From: Ureibacillus manganicus DSM 26584
GTDB taxonomy: Bacteria > Bacillota > Bacilli > Bacillales_A > Planococcaceae
NCBI RefSeq assembly: GCF_000772945.1
Contig: NZ_JPVN01000007.1
Span: 62,001 to 126,000, forward strand
DNA length: 64,000 nucleotides
Direction: 5' to 3'
Position 1 is the stretch's first letter; each line of letters opens with the position of its first letter. Positions 34,379 to 42,737 of the stretch are shown here, one piece after another. The notes beneath the pieces are model-generated. The model saw only the letters and a list, made by a program, of their open reading frames with translations, was not told where the DNA came from and made no database searches. The position numbers were made by a program, and so were the translations under genes.

Positions 34379-35059
34379 TTATAAGAACAATTTTTCTAAT
34401 TCTAATGGTTCAATATATTTCCCGTCTTTGTATGCACGCATGTTACCGCCAGAGATTTCATCAATCAGAACAATTTGGCGATCTTCACCTGTACGACCGA
34501 ATTCAAATTTAATATCGTATAATTCAATGCCTTTTTTCGCGAGTTCTTCTTTCACAACGTTTCCGATTTGTTGTGTTAATTCTTTTAACACTTTATATTC
34601 ATCTTTCGATAATACACCAAGCATATCTAGCGCATCTTCACTAATTGGCGGATCCTGGCGATCATCGTCCTTAATTGTCACTTCAACGAATGCATCAAGT
34701 GGTTGACCTTCTTCAGCATATAACCCATATCTACGTAAAAAACTTCCTACTGCTCGGTAGCGGCAAATCACTTCAAGCCCGCGACCAAAAACTTCAGCAG
34801 GTTTTACAGTCATTGTAGCCTTTTCGATATCTGCATCAACATAATGAGTTGGAATTCCTTTTTCTTTTAGCACTTCAAAAAAGTATTTAGTAAGCTTTAA
34901 CCCAGAACGTCCAGCACCTTCAATAGTCAAACCGACTGTATTGGCACCAGGATCAAACACTCCGTCAACACCTGTAACATCATCTTTAAATTGCAGAAGG
35001 TAGTTGCCATCTTCTAATTCATATACGTCTTTTGTTTTCCCTGTATAAATATGCTTCAT
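34379..35059 (-). CDS. purC: SAICAR synthase (PurC), stand-alone copy
   Basis: A 226-residue phosphoribosylaminoimidazole-succinocarboxamide synthase, step 7 (ATP-dependent aspartate addition) of purine synthesis. Family marks: YTGKTKDVYE (ATP loop), VICRYRAVGSFLRRYG, SEDALDMLG and VLIDEISGGNMRAY near the C-terminus. It is about 10-15 residues shorter than the usual operon-borne PurC. In Bacillales purC normally sits in the pur operon; here it is alone, with AAGGAG before ATG, and no other pur gene is near. It may be a second copy or a divergent homologue. The enzyme call is firm; the need for it is unclear. Confidence 0.88.
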   Translation of the reverse strand: MKHIYTGKTKDVYELEDGNYLLQFKDDVTGVDGVFDPGANTVGLTIEGAGRSGLKLTKYFFEVLKEKGIPTHYVDADIEKATMTVKPAEVFGRGLEVICRYRAVGSFLRRYGLYAEEGQPLDAFVEVTIKDDDRQDPPISEDALDMLGVLSKDEYKVLKELTQQIGNVVKEELAKKGIELYDIKFEFGRTGEDRQIVLIDEISGGNMRAYKDGKYIEPLELEKLFL

Positions 35060-35233
35060 GTTAAATCTCCTTTATGATTCTAGCCATAAGCTTGGATTTT
35101 TGAGCTATATAGATATAATAAAGCAAAAAAATATAGTTGTACAACGATTCTGAGAATTCTAGATAATAATATCTAAAAATATTATTTTTAAAAAGAAGAA
35201 GTTGAATCCATAACTTGTAGTATAGACATTAAG

Positions 35234-35268
35234 AAAGAACGTATTTCTATAACGGAAATACGTTCTTT
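35234..35268 (-). terminator. Terminator hairpin after oligopeptidase B (AGAACG family)
   Basis: AAAGAACGTATTTC (35234-35247) and GAAATACGTTCTTT (35255-35268) form a perfect 14-bp stem. It lies 58 bp beyond the stop of the minus-strand peptidase gene and is closely related to the hairpins at 5614, 7346, 9617 and 11253. Confidence 0.8.
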
Positions 35269-35325
35269 AATAATAGTATAAAGTTAAACAGCAGGTTTGG
35301 AACCTGGTTATTACCTCATGAAATA

Positions 35326-37380
35326 TTATACTTCTACAAATACTCTGAGTTTATCTAGAATGAAAGCGTAACATTCAGCAGCTTCTTTCAAATGGTTAAA
35401 TCGACCAGATGCACCGAAATGTCCAGCACCCATATTTGTTTTTACAACGAGAGTATTGTTATCCGTTTTCATGAATCTTAAACGGGCTACCCATTTCGCT
35501 GGTTCCCAATAGCCAACGCGCGGATCATTTAACCCTGTTGTAATGTACATATGAGGATAATTTTTAGCTTCAACATTGTCATAAGGACTATATGATTTCA
35601 TATAGAAATAATCTTCAGGCTTTCGTGGGTTGCCCCATTCGTCCCATTCCAAAGTAGTAAGAGGAATCGTGTCATCTAGCATTGTTGTAACTACATCTAC
35701 AAACGGTACTTCAGGAACAATTACCTGAAACAGATCGCCTGCCATATTTGCTACTGCTCCCACTAGTAAACCTCCAGCACTGCCACCTCGAGCAGCCATC
35801 TTGCTAGAAGTTGTATATCCTTTATCGATTAAATATTTCGCTGCAGCAATGAAATCAGTAAACGTGTTCCGTTTATGTTGCATTTTTCCGTTCATATACC
35901 AACTGCGTCCCATTTCAGAACCACCGCGTACTTGTACAGTGACAAATATTACTCCCTGATCTATCAATGGTAGACGATAAGAATTAAAATATGGATCGTT
36001 ATTTGCTCCATAAGAACCATACCCAGATAAAATCAATGGTGCTGGTCCATTATCAAGCGCACCTTCTCGATATACAACAGTCATTGGAATTTTTACGCCG
36101 TCATCAGCTAACGCCCACAATTGCTCTTGTCGATAATTTGAAGATTCATATTCTCCACTAACAGGCGTAACTTGTAAAATAGTCTTTTCACCAGTTTTCA
36201 AATTCAGAGCGTAAGTTGTTTTAGGTGTTAGTAAGGATTCGAATTGAATTAATATTTCTGTTGCATCGTAGCTTTGGTCGTCAATCATGGACAATGTATA
36301 GATTGGTTCATCCCACTCAAATTGTTCTAATTTATCGTCTTTAAGTACCCACAATTGTGTTAATCCAGATTCGCGACCTAAAAGAAGTAAAGTGTTCTGG
36401 AATGGGTACATTGCCTGAATAAAGCGATTTTCGTTATATGCTAATAAATTGTTACGTGAAGATGGATCGCTTATAGGACAATGAAGTAGCTGGAAGTTCA
36501 ATGCATTTTCATTTGTTAGAATGAGCAATTCATCTCCCCAATGCTCAACATCATATTCTATTCCTTCACGTCGAGCATCCAACAGTTGTAAAGGTGACAA
36601 TGGGGTCTCCGTATTAATAAGTCGGATTTCACTTGTTGTACTAGATTTTGAATGTACAATAATAAACTTGCCACTTTGTGATTTATAGATATATAGAGTA
36701 AACGTTACATCTTTTTCTTCATAAAGTAACTCGTCACTGTTAACATCACTACCTAAACGGTGTCGCCATAATTGATAGGGACGTTGCATCTCATCTACCG
36801 TAATGTAAAAAATAAATTCATCACAATGACTCCATTCAATGCTACTGTACAAAAAGATATTTGGAATTTTATCCTTTAGAAGTTCGCCTGTTTCCAGATT
36901 GTTAATATTTAAAGTATAGCGATCTGAACCATCGCGATTTTCTAAATAGGCTAATAGGTTATGATCATTGCTCAATCGGCGTTCTGTCACACTTAAATAA
37001 TCATCCCCAGTAGCTAATTCATTTAGGTCTAGTATAACTTGTTCTGTTGCATTTGATAGAAGCTCCCGGTTGGCTGCTTGCTTACGGGCATAAATTGGAT
37101 ATTGTTTGTCCTTATCTAAACGAGAATAATAGAAGAAGGGACCACGTTGAACAGGAACCTTTACCTCAGATTCAGGGACACGGTCAACCATGCTTTGATA
37201 AATTTGTTCAGTATGTTTCTCTAGTGGTTTCATGTTTTCTTCATAATAACGGTTTTCTTCCTCTAAATACTGAATGACCTCTGGGTTCGTACGATCCTTC
37301 AACCAATAATATTCATCTTCACGGCGATCGCCATGCAATTCATGCGTGTAAGGAACACGTTTTGCTTCAGGTAGTTTCAT
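35326..37380 (-). CDS. ptrB: Oligopeptidase B (prolyl oligopeptidase family S9)
   Basis: A 684-residue serine peptidase that cleaves short peptides after Arg or Lys. The N-terminal 400 residues are the beta-propeller. The C-terminal hydrolase holds the nucleophile motif GGSAGG (AARGGSAGGLLVGA), the Asp in TGLNDPRVGYWEPAKW and the His in GAGHFGASGRF. Length matches the 680-690 residues usual for OpdB. It is cytosolic (no signal peptide). Start ATG after AAAGGAGA. It is the third of three consecutive minus-strand genes but is separated from the next by about 160 bp, so it probably has its own promoter. Confidence 0.9.
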   Translation of the reverse strand: MKLPEAKRVPYTHELHGDRREDEYYWLKDRTNPEVIQYLEEENRYYEENMKPLEKHTEQIYQSMVDRVPESEVKVPVQRGPFFYYSRLDKDKQYPIYARKQAANRELLSNATEQVILDLNELATGDDYLSVTERRLSNDHNLLAYLENRDGSDRYTLNINNLETGELLKDKIPNIFLYSSIEWSHCDEFIFYITVDEMQRPYQLWRHRLGSDVNSDELLYEEKDVTFTLYIYKSQSGKFIIVHSKSSTTSEIRLINTETPLSPLQLLDARREGIEYDVEHWGDELLILTNENALNFQLLHCPISDPSSRNNLLAYNENRFIQAMYPFQNTLLLLGRESGLTQLWVLKDDKLEQFEWDEPIYTLSMIDDQSYDATEILIQFESLLTPKTTYALNLKTGEKTILQVTPVSGEYESSNYRQEQLWALADDGVKIPMTVVYREGALDNGPAPLILSGYGSYGANNDPYFNSYRLPLIDQGVIFVTVQVRGGSEMGRSWYMNGKMQHKRNTFTDFIAAAKYLIDKGYTTSSKMAARGGSAGGLLVGAVANMAGDLFQVIVPEVPFVDVVTTMLDDTIPLTTLEWDEWGNPRKPEDYFYMKSYSPYDNVEAKNYPHMYITTGLNDPRVGYWEPAKWVARLRFMKTDNNTLVVKTNMGAGHFGASGRFNHLKEAAECYAFILDKLRVFVEV

Positions 37381-37544
37381 AGAAATTCTCCTTTCTTTCT
37401 GTCTACTGAAAGGTTCTAGAAAATGTACTTAAATCCTTCTTTTATTAGCTTGAAAGGGGATTATACACTATTTCTCATGCTATCAACAAAATGAAAAAGT
37501 GCTATATATTTTAATACAACACTCAAAATCACAAAATATCTATT

Positions 37545-38801
37545 TTAAAAGGCGGTTGTACAGACTGGTTTATCTAATACAGTAAATATAGAATTTAAGA
37601 CTGGAAGGAAAGTAGGGTCGCTTATCTCTACTTTACTATACATATACAATTCTTTTAATGTGATAACACCCATCAACAAAGAAGACAGTTCTGTTATATC
37701 AATTTTAACCTCTACTTCAACAATGCCAAAATCTATAACTTCTAGTAAACCATCCTTCACTTGAAATATATATTCCCCTTGATTTTCAGGAAAGAAAGAA
37801 TCTTTCACATAGAGTTTCCATTTCAAGTCAGGTACATTAGAAAAACGTTGACTAATCTGTTGCATAAAACCTTTCACATGAATAATTCGATACATTAATC
37901 CTACACCTGCTGTTGCACTTGGATGGTACACACTCGGTATCAAATCTGATGAGCCATTACGGGCATCATTTACGAAAAATCTCACATTTTCATCCTGTGT
38001 GTTCCATTCAATTCGTTGTACTTGGTCTGCTTGACTATTTAAAAATGTGCTAAGTTCTAATAATGCTTCTGGGGTTTCATATATGAATTCCTTAATAACA
38101 ATCTTATTTAGCATAAAATTTGTTTCGCTTTGTTTTTGAAATGTAAAGACTAGATAGCCTTGTACTTTTTGATTCTTTCTAAAAGCTACGATTCGGTTTT
38201 CAGTATTTTTAAACAGAGCTTTCCATTCGTGCGCGGTTTTGTAAAACATCCCATGTCGGCTTTCGACAACACGGTTATAACAAAATGATAATAGCTCCAT
38301 GTCTTCTTCATTTACATAGTGTAAATGCTGTTTCGAAGGACCTTTTGGAAAACTAGCAGGCTCTAATAAGTATTGATAGATGCTAGAACCATAGCCAAAC
38401 CCCATATTCTTATAAAAATCAGGTCTAAAAGGATATAAAGCTACTTGATGAACCCCTTTTTCCTTAAATATTTGGAGAAACTGTTCAATCAGTTTTTTTG
38501 CAGCTTGCTCTTTTTTACGTAGTAAATCGACCGCTACGAGACCAACACCTCCAATGCTCACCTTATTCCCGAATAAATTCATTTCATAATAATGAATGCG
38601 CATCCCCGCAATTAGCTTCTGATCTCTAAATAATCCAAAGAAATCTACAGCTGAATCATCTTGTTGCTTACTTATTAGAAATTCTTTAAATTTTTGTTTT
38701 TCATGAGGAGTATTCGCTAATATTCCTGGGTAAGCATTGGCAACAATATCTACGAACTCTTTAAACTCTGTTTCCGTAACTAACTTTCTTATTTCCCCCA
38801 T
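37545..38801 (-). CDS. Eis-like GNAT N-acetyltransferase
   Basis: A 418-residue protein with two GNAT-like domains and a C-terminal SCP2/sterol-carrier-like domain, the three-part build of Eis-type acetyltransferases. The acetyl-CoA loop region reads GGVGLVAVDLLRKKEQAAKKLI (about residues 75-97), preceded by LIAGMRIHYYEMNLFGNKV and followed by VALYPFRPDFYKNMGFGYG. Eis enzymes acetylate amines, including aminoglycosides, but Bacillus relatives are uncharacterised. The start is ATG after AAGGAGA. It lies 50 bp downstream of the TetR gene on the same strand and may be co-transcribed with it. Confidence 0.82.
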   Translation of the reverse strand: MGEIRKLVTETEFKEFVDIVANAYPGILANTPHEKQKFKEFLISKQQDDSAVDFFGLFRDQKLIAGMRIHYYEMNLFGNKVSIGGVGLVAVDLLRKKEQAAKKLIEQFLQIFKEKGVHQVALYPFRPDFYKNMGFGYGSSIYQYLLEPASFPKGPSKQHLHYVNEEDMELLSFCYNRVVESRHGMFYKTAHEWKALFKNTENRIVAFRKNQKVQGYLVFTFQKQSETNFMLNKIVIKEFIYETPEALLELSTFLNSQADQVQRIEWNTQDENVRFFVNDARNGSSDLIPSVYHPSATAGVGLMYRIIHVKGFMQQISQRFSNVPDLKWKLYVKDSFFPENQGEYIFQVKDGLLEVIDFGIVEVEVKIDITELSSLLMGVITLKELYMYSKVEISDPTFLPVLNSIFTVLDKPVCTTAF

Positions 38802-38851
38802 CTAAATTCTCCTTTTACATTTCAGAATCTCATAAATTGATAGATGCATAG

Positions 38852-39472
38852 TTAGAAATTGAATCGATTTTCTACACCATCAATAACCAGCTTTGTGTGA
38901 TATACCTGTAAGGGTTGATAATTAATAATATTTATTAATTGTTTCGCCATCTCCTCAGAAGTAGGTGAAAAATCATTTTTAATCCAATTCATGATTAACC
39001 CCCAAACCCCATAGGCCCGGTATGTGATAAAAAAGTCATCTTCTACTTCATCAGAACTATAAGATATATCCTCTTTATGAAGCAAAATCATAGTATTAAT
39101 AAATTTGTTTTGAAAGCCAGGAATCCCTTCTGAAAATTTCCATAAACAATAAAAGTTTTTATGCTCAAAAATATAGTCAAAAATAGCTACTTTAGATGGT
39201 GATAGATTATCTACTTGAACAAATTTTGCATTTTTATAAGGATAGCGAAATGCATCTCGAAGCTTCATCAGCATTTCATTCACTAAATCTTCAACCAGTG
39301 CTTCTTTATCTTGGTAATGACGATAAAAGGTTGTTCGGTTGTTGTCTGCGTTTTCGACAATATCTGTAACGGTAATACTATGGTACGGTTTTTCCATCAT
39401 TAGCTGAATAAATGTATTTTTTAAGTTTCGTTTTGTTCTACGTATACGGCGATCTTCTTTCCAATTTTTCAT
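38852..39472 (-). CDS. TetR/AcrR-family regulator (DhaS-like)
   Basis: A 206-residue regulator. The helix-turn-helix lies in residues about 12-58 (recognition helix around NNRTTFYRHYQDKE). The C-terminal TetR_C_7-like half contains AYGVWGLIMNWIKNDFSP. It is a paralogue of the regulator at 1311 and, like it, is divergent from SDR genes (39777 onward). It may control both these and the Eis-like gene behind it. Start ATG after AAGGAGA. Candidate binding sites are the repeated ACTACCA 7-mers (39508, 39613, and inverted at 39653). Confidence 0.85.
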   Translation of the reverse strand: MKNWKEDRRIRRTKRNLKNTFIQLMMEKPYHSITVTDIVENADNNRTTFYRHYQDKEALVEDLVNEMLMKLRDAFRYPYKNAKFVQVDNLSPSKVAIFDYIFEHKNFYCLWKFSEGIPGFQNKFINTMILLHKEDISYSSDEVEDDFFITYRAYGVWGLIMNWIKNDFSPTSEEMAKQLINIINYQPLQVYHTKLVIDGVENRFNF

Positions 39473-39776
39473 AGAATTGCTCTCCTTTACTTTGAGAATT
39501 ACAAGTTACTACCAATTAGAAAAATCTATAAGAAAAATTCCATGAAATGCAACAGTTTAAATACTTCTGTTGCTTAACGATACAACAACGAAAAGTTTAA
39601 TGATTGTTAATGACTACCATTCTTTTATACTTAAAAGCAAGTAAGAAATGTTTGGTAGTTTCAAAAATGTAAACGGATACAGTATGTTTTTATTAACTAT
39701 TTTAACATTCTGAAATCTAAAGTTCTAATCTAGTACACTTTTGAATTGGTAAATAATGATAAGGGGGAGTCTAATT
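39473..39776. promoter_or_regulatory. Divergent promoter region with repeated ACTACCA motif
   Basis: ACTACCA occurs at 39508-39514 and 39613-39619 and as TGGTAGT at 39653-39659. Three copies of one heptamer in a 300-bp AT-rich intergenic region next to a tetR gene could be operator half-sites. The spacing is irregular, so confidence is low. No gene is seen here. Confidence 0.35.
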
Positions 39777-40505
39777 ATGAGATTGCATGAAAAGGTTGTC
39801 ATTGTTACAGGTGGAGCAAGGGGAATGGGTGCAAGCCATGTTAGAAAGTTAGTAGGTGAAGGAGCAAAAGTCGTATTTACTGACATTCTTGAGGAAGATG
39901 GAAAGAGACTAGAAAGTGAACTTGGAGAAAATACGCTTTTTGTAAAGCATGATGTGACGAGTTCAACAGATTGGGAAAATGTCATCCAAAAAGCAGAAGA
40001 TGCTTTTGGCCCTATAAATGTTTTAGTGAACAATGCTGGTATCGATGTTCCAGAAGTAAGTACTGATGAATATCCAGAAGAAACATACAGAAAAGTCATC
40101 GAAGTAAATCAAACGTCCGTATTTTTTGGAATGAAATATGTTGTGCCATCTATGAAAAAAGCTGGTGGCGGATCAATCATAAATATATCTTCACTTGCAG
40201 GAATTGTTGGTGCATATAAAAAGATAGCATACACAGCATCAAAATTTGCAGTTAGAGGAATGACAAAAGCAGCTGCGCTTGAACTAGGGGATTATGGAAT
40301 CCGTGTAAATTCGGTTCACCCTGGTTTTATCCGAACACCAATGACTGAACACTTGATAAATGATGAATTAGTAAAGATGTTCCCTTTAAGAAAAGCTGGA
40401 GAACCAGAAGATGTTTCGAACCTAGTTGTATTTTTAGCATCTGACGAATCGAGCTATTCTACGGGTTCTGAGTTTGTCATTGACGGTGGTTTAGGGGCGC
40501 AATAA
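39777..40505 (+). CDS. Short-chain dehydrogenase/reductase
   Basis: A 242-residue classical SDR. TGGARGMG (residues about 10-17) binds the cofactor, NNAG follows, Ser is in INISSLAG and the catalytic Tyr-Lys pair is in YTASK. It ends in FVIDGG. Asp36, after the second strand (VFTDILEEDGKR), suggests NAD(H). The ATG at 39777 lies after AAGGGGGAG; an earlier in-frame start at 39756 would sit upstream of that ribosome site. It is the first gene of a two-SDR operon divergent from a TetR gene. The substrate is unknown, probably a secondary alcohol, steroid-like or ketone compound. Confidence 0.87.
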   Translation: MRLHEKVVIVTGGARGMGASHVRKLVGEGAKVVFTDILEEDGKRLESELGENTLFVKHDVTSSTDWENVIQKAEDAFGPINVLVNNAGIDVPEVSTDEYPEETYRKVIEVNQTSVFFGMKYVVPSMKKAGGGSIINISSLAGIVGAYKKIAYTASKFAVRGMTKAAALELGDYGIRVNSVHPGFIRTPMTEHLINDELVKMFPLRKAGEPEDVSNLVVFLASDESSYSTGSEFVIDGGLGAQ

Positions 40506-40548
40506 TAGTACATTAGTTAAATAATTTTAGAATAGGAGAATATGAACT

Positions 40549-41319
40549 ATGGGAAGATTAGCAGGAAAAGTAGCAATTATTACTGGTGCAGCTAGTGGAA
40601 TGGGATTAGCTGGAGCACAACTATTTGCTAAAGAAGGTGCGAAAGTAGTCGCAACGGATATTTCAAATGCACTCGAAGAAAGAGTAAGTGAAATTGTTGC
40701 AAATGGTGGTGATGCCATTGCAGTTCGTTTAGATGTAGCAAGTCCTGATTCTTGGAATGAAGTTATCGAAAAAACGATTGATAAGTATGGAAAGATTGAT
40801 ATTCTTGTAAATAATGCAGGAATCCATATCGCTAAAGGGATACTAGAAGCTGAATTAGATGACTGGAATAAAGTAATGACAATTAATACTACAGGAGTTT
40901 GGCTAGGTATGAAATCCGTCATTCCTCATATGCAAAATAATGGTGGAGGTTCAATTGTCAATACTTCATCTATCGCAGCAATCGTAGGTGGAATTGCTGA
41001 TGCAGGAGGCGCGGCTTATAGTGCATCTAAAGGAGCAGTTCGTGCGCTGACAAAACATGCTGCTCAATGGTTTGGTAAAGACAATATTCGTGTTAACTCT
41101 GTTCACCCAGGTGCAATTTATACTGGTATGGTAGCAGCAGTAGGTATAAAATCTCAAGAAGAAATGGGTTCAAACTATGAAGGCAGAGCAGCATTAAAAC
41201 CTTACGCTGGAGAACCAATGGACATTGCAAATGCATATTTATATTTAGCTTCTGATGAATCTAAATATGTAACAGGATTAGAACTAGTTGTTGATGGTGG
41301 ATGGACAACAAATTCATAA
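40549..41319 (+). CDS. Short-chain dehydrogenase/reductase
   Basis: A 256-residue classical SDR, second in the pair (43 bp after the first). TGAASGMG binds NAD(P), NNAG follows, Ser is in VNTSSIAAI and the Tyr-Lys pair is in YSASK. An insertion, GGIADAGGAA, before the Tyr is its main difference from its neighbour. It ends with LVVDGGWTT. Start: ATG after ATAGGAGAA. The two SDRs are only moderately alike, so they are not a recent duplication. They may act in sequence on one compound or with opposite stereochemistry. Confidence 0.87.
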   Translation: MGRLAGKVAIITGAASGMGLAGAQLFAKEGAKVVATDISNALEERVSEIVANGGDAIAVRLDVASPDSWNEVIEKTIDKYGKIDILVNNAGIHIAKGILEAELDDWNKVMTINTTGVWLGMKSVIPHMQNNGGGSIVNTSSIAAIVGGIADAGGAAYSASKGAVRALTKHAAQWFGKDNIRVNSVHPGAIYTGMVAAVGIKSQEEMGSNYEGRAALKPYAGEPMDIANAYLYLASDESKYVTGLELVVDGGWTTNS

Positions 41320-41332
41320 TTATGTAATTTTT

Positions 41333-41367
41333 ATAGAATAGAATAGAATAGAATAGAATAGAATAGA
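41333..41367 (+). repeat. Pentanucleotide tandem repeat (ATAGA)x7
   Basis: Seven perfect copies of ATAGA lie 14 bp after the SDR stop codon and just before its terminator. A repeat of this purity is prone to slippage. It lies outside the coding region, so copy-number change would not alter a protein. Confidence 0.95.
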
Positions 41368-41375
41368 AGTTAAGA

Positions 41376-41408
41376 GGAGACCTATCAAAAAAACTAGGTC
41401 TCCTTTTT
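41376..41408 (+). terminator. Rho-independent terminator of the SDR pair
   Basis: GGAGACCTA (41376-41384) and TAGGTCTCC (41395-41403) form a perfect 9-bp stem, followed by five T residues. Confidence 0.9.
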
Positions 41409-41536
41409 ACGATAGCACAAAAAAGTATCGATTCTCTGATTTAGTATCATAACTTAAAAGTTTTTCAATATAAAACTTCTTGATGTTCTAAAGGGAATTG
41501 TTAATGGTGTACAAGCATAACCAATTCTTTGACTTA

Positions 41537-42538
41537 TCATGAATCCACTTCCTTGAACCCGATTGGGGTAGCTGCTGGTTTTCCGAATAGATAGCCTTGG
41601 AAAAGCTCATACCCAATTTGTTTTAACCAATTAAAGTCTTCTCTCGTTTCAACACCTTCTGCTAAAGGAGTGGAACCAATCTCAATCGCTTTTTCTAAAA
41701 AGGATTGTGCAGTTTGTTGTTTGTGAGGATCAAAGGCTACACCTTGTACATACTTCATATCTAGTTTCATATAACGCGGCTGCAGATGTGCTAACGTATC
41801 AATCGTACTAAAGCCTTCTCCAACATCATCTAATGCGTATTGGAATCCTTTGTCTCTATAGTAAGTTAGGATATTTTTTAAATGATCTAAATCTTCAACT
41901 TGCTCTGTCTCAACCACTTCAAACACAAAGCGATTTGGGTTGATTCCTAATTGATTTGCTAATGAGATTGTCGATTTTAAACAAAACTCAGGTGAGTAAA
42001 TTGAAGTAGGTATAAAATTGATAAATGCAATAGTATCGATTTTTGTAGAATGTTGTACTGCAGTCAGTCGACATAAACGATCTAATGCATATAATCGCCC
42101 ACGTTTTTTGGCGGCAGTAAAGATTTCATTTGGATATATTGTTGATCCATCCTCATGTTGAAACCTAGCAAGCAATTCATAGGCATATATATTTTCTTTT
42201 CTATCAACAATAGGTTGAAAATGACAAGTAATTAGTTTTTTTCGTATGACTTCATCAATCCATCCAGCTTGAATATATTGTTGTATGTCCCTTAGTGGAT
42301 TCCACGGTAGGTTATCTATGCGAAAAAATATCTTCTCTGTTTCCATATGAACTTCACAAAAATCTAGAAATTCTCTAATCCCCGATTCTTTTATTTCCAG
42401 GTGCTCATCCTCTACTTTTACCCATAAATTTCTCCGCTTTAAGTGATTAACTATATTTTGCATCATCGATAAATTTTCTGTTCCCTTTAACTTAACCTTA
42501 TAGATTATTTCTAACATTAAACAACTATGGCACTCCAA
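41537..42538 (-). CDS. EAL-domain cyclic-di-GMP phosphodiesterase
   Basis: A 333-residue cytosolic protein. The first ~95 residues are unrecognised and start with a Cys-x-x-Cys (MECHSC). The remaining ~240 form an EAL domain that hydrolyses c-di-GMP. The metal and catalytic motifs appear complete: YELLARF (EAL), NFIPTS, EVVETE, DDVGEG, KLDMKYV and AEGVET, ending with FQGYLFGKP. The start is TTG 42538, eight bases after AAGGAGG; the ATG at 42559 precedes that ribosome site. It is divergent from a PAS-chemoreceptor across a large palindrome, suggesting shared control of motility or signalling. Confidence 0.85.
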   Translation of the reverse strand: MECHSCLMLEIIYKVKLKGTENLSMMQNIVNHLKRRNLWVKVEDEHLEIKESGIREFLDFCEVHMETEKIFFRIDNLPWNPLRDIQQYIQAGWIDEVIRKKLITCHFQPIVDRKENIYAYELLARFQHEDGSTIYPNEIFTAAKKRGRLYALDRLCRLTAVQHSTKIDTIAFINFIPTSIYSPEFCLKSTISLANQLGINPNRFVFEVVETEQVEDLDHLKNILTYYRDKGFQYALDDVGEGFSTIDTLAHLQPRYMKLDMKYVQGVAFDPHKQQTAQSFLEKAIEIGSTPLAEGVETREDFNWLKQIGYELFQGYLFGKPAATPIGFKEVDS

Positions 42539-42633
42539 ATCAATTGTCCTCCTTAACATATGATTGTTAGTAATTACATTTTTTTGGTAATGAATAAATA
42601 ACTCTATTTACATTGTAATCTATTTAGATAAGG

Positions 42634-42676
42634 TTGTATAATATTTGTATAATGATGTTATACAAAAATTATACAA
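42634..42676. promoter_or_regulatory. 19-bp near-perfect palindrome in the EAL/chemoreceptor intergenic region
   Basis: Bases 42634-42652 and 42658-42676 are inverted copies (18 of 19 positions match) around a 5-nt centre, TGATG. Each arm itself contains two TGTATAA-like direct repeats, so the element has four half-sites. It lies between two divergent signalling genes, about 60 bp from the chemoreceptor start and 95 bp from the EAL start. A dimer-of-dimers regulator site is a plausible reading. The repeats also contain -10-like sequences. Confidence 0.65.
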
Positions 42677-42737
42677 ATGAGGTCAGTATATAAAAAGTTG
42701 GTATTGATATTCATAAAATAGATTGGGGAGTAGAAAG

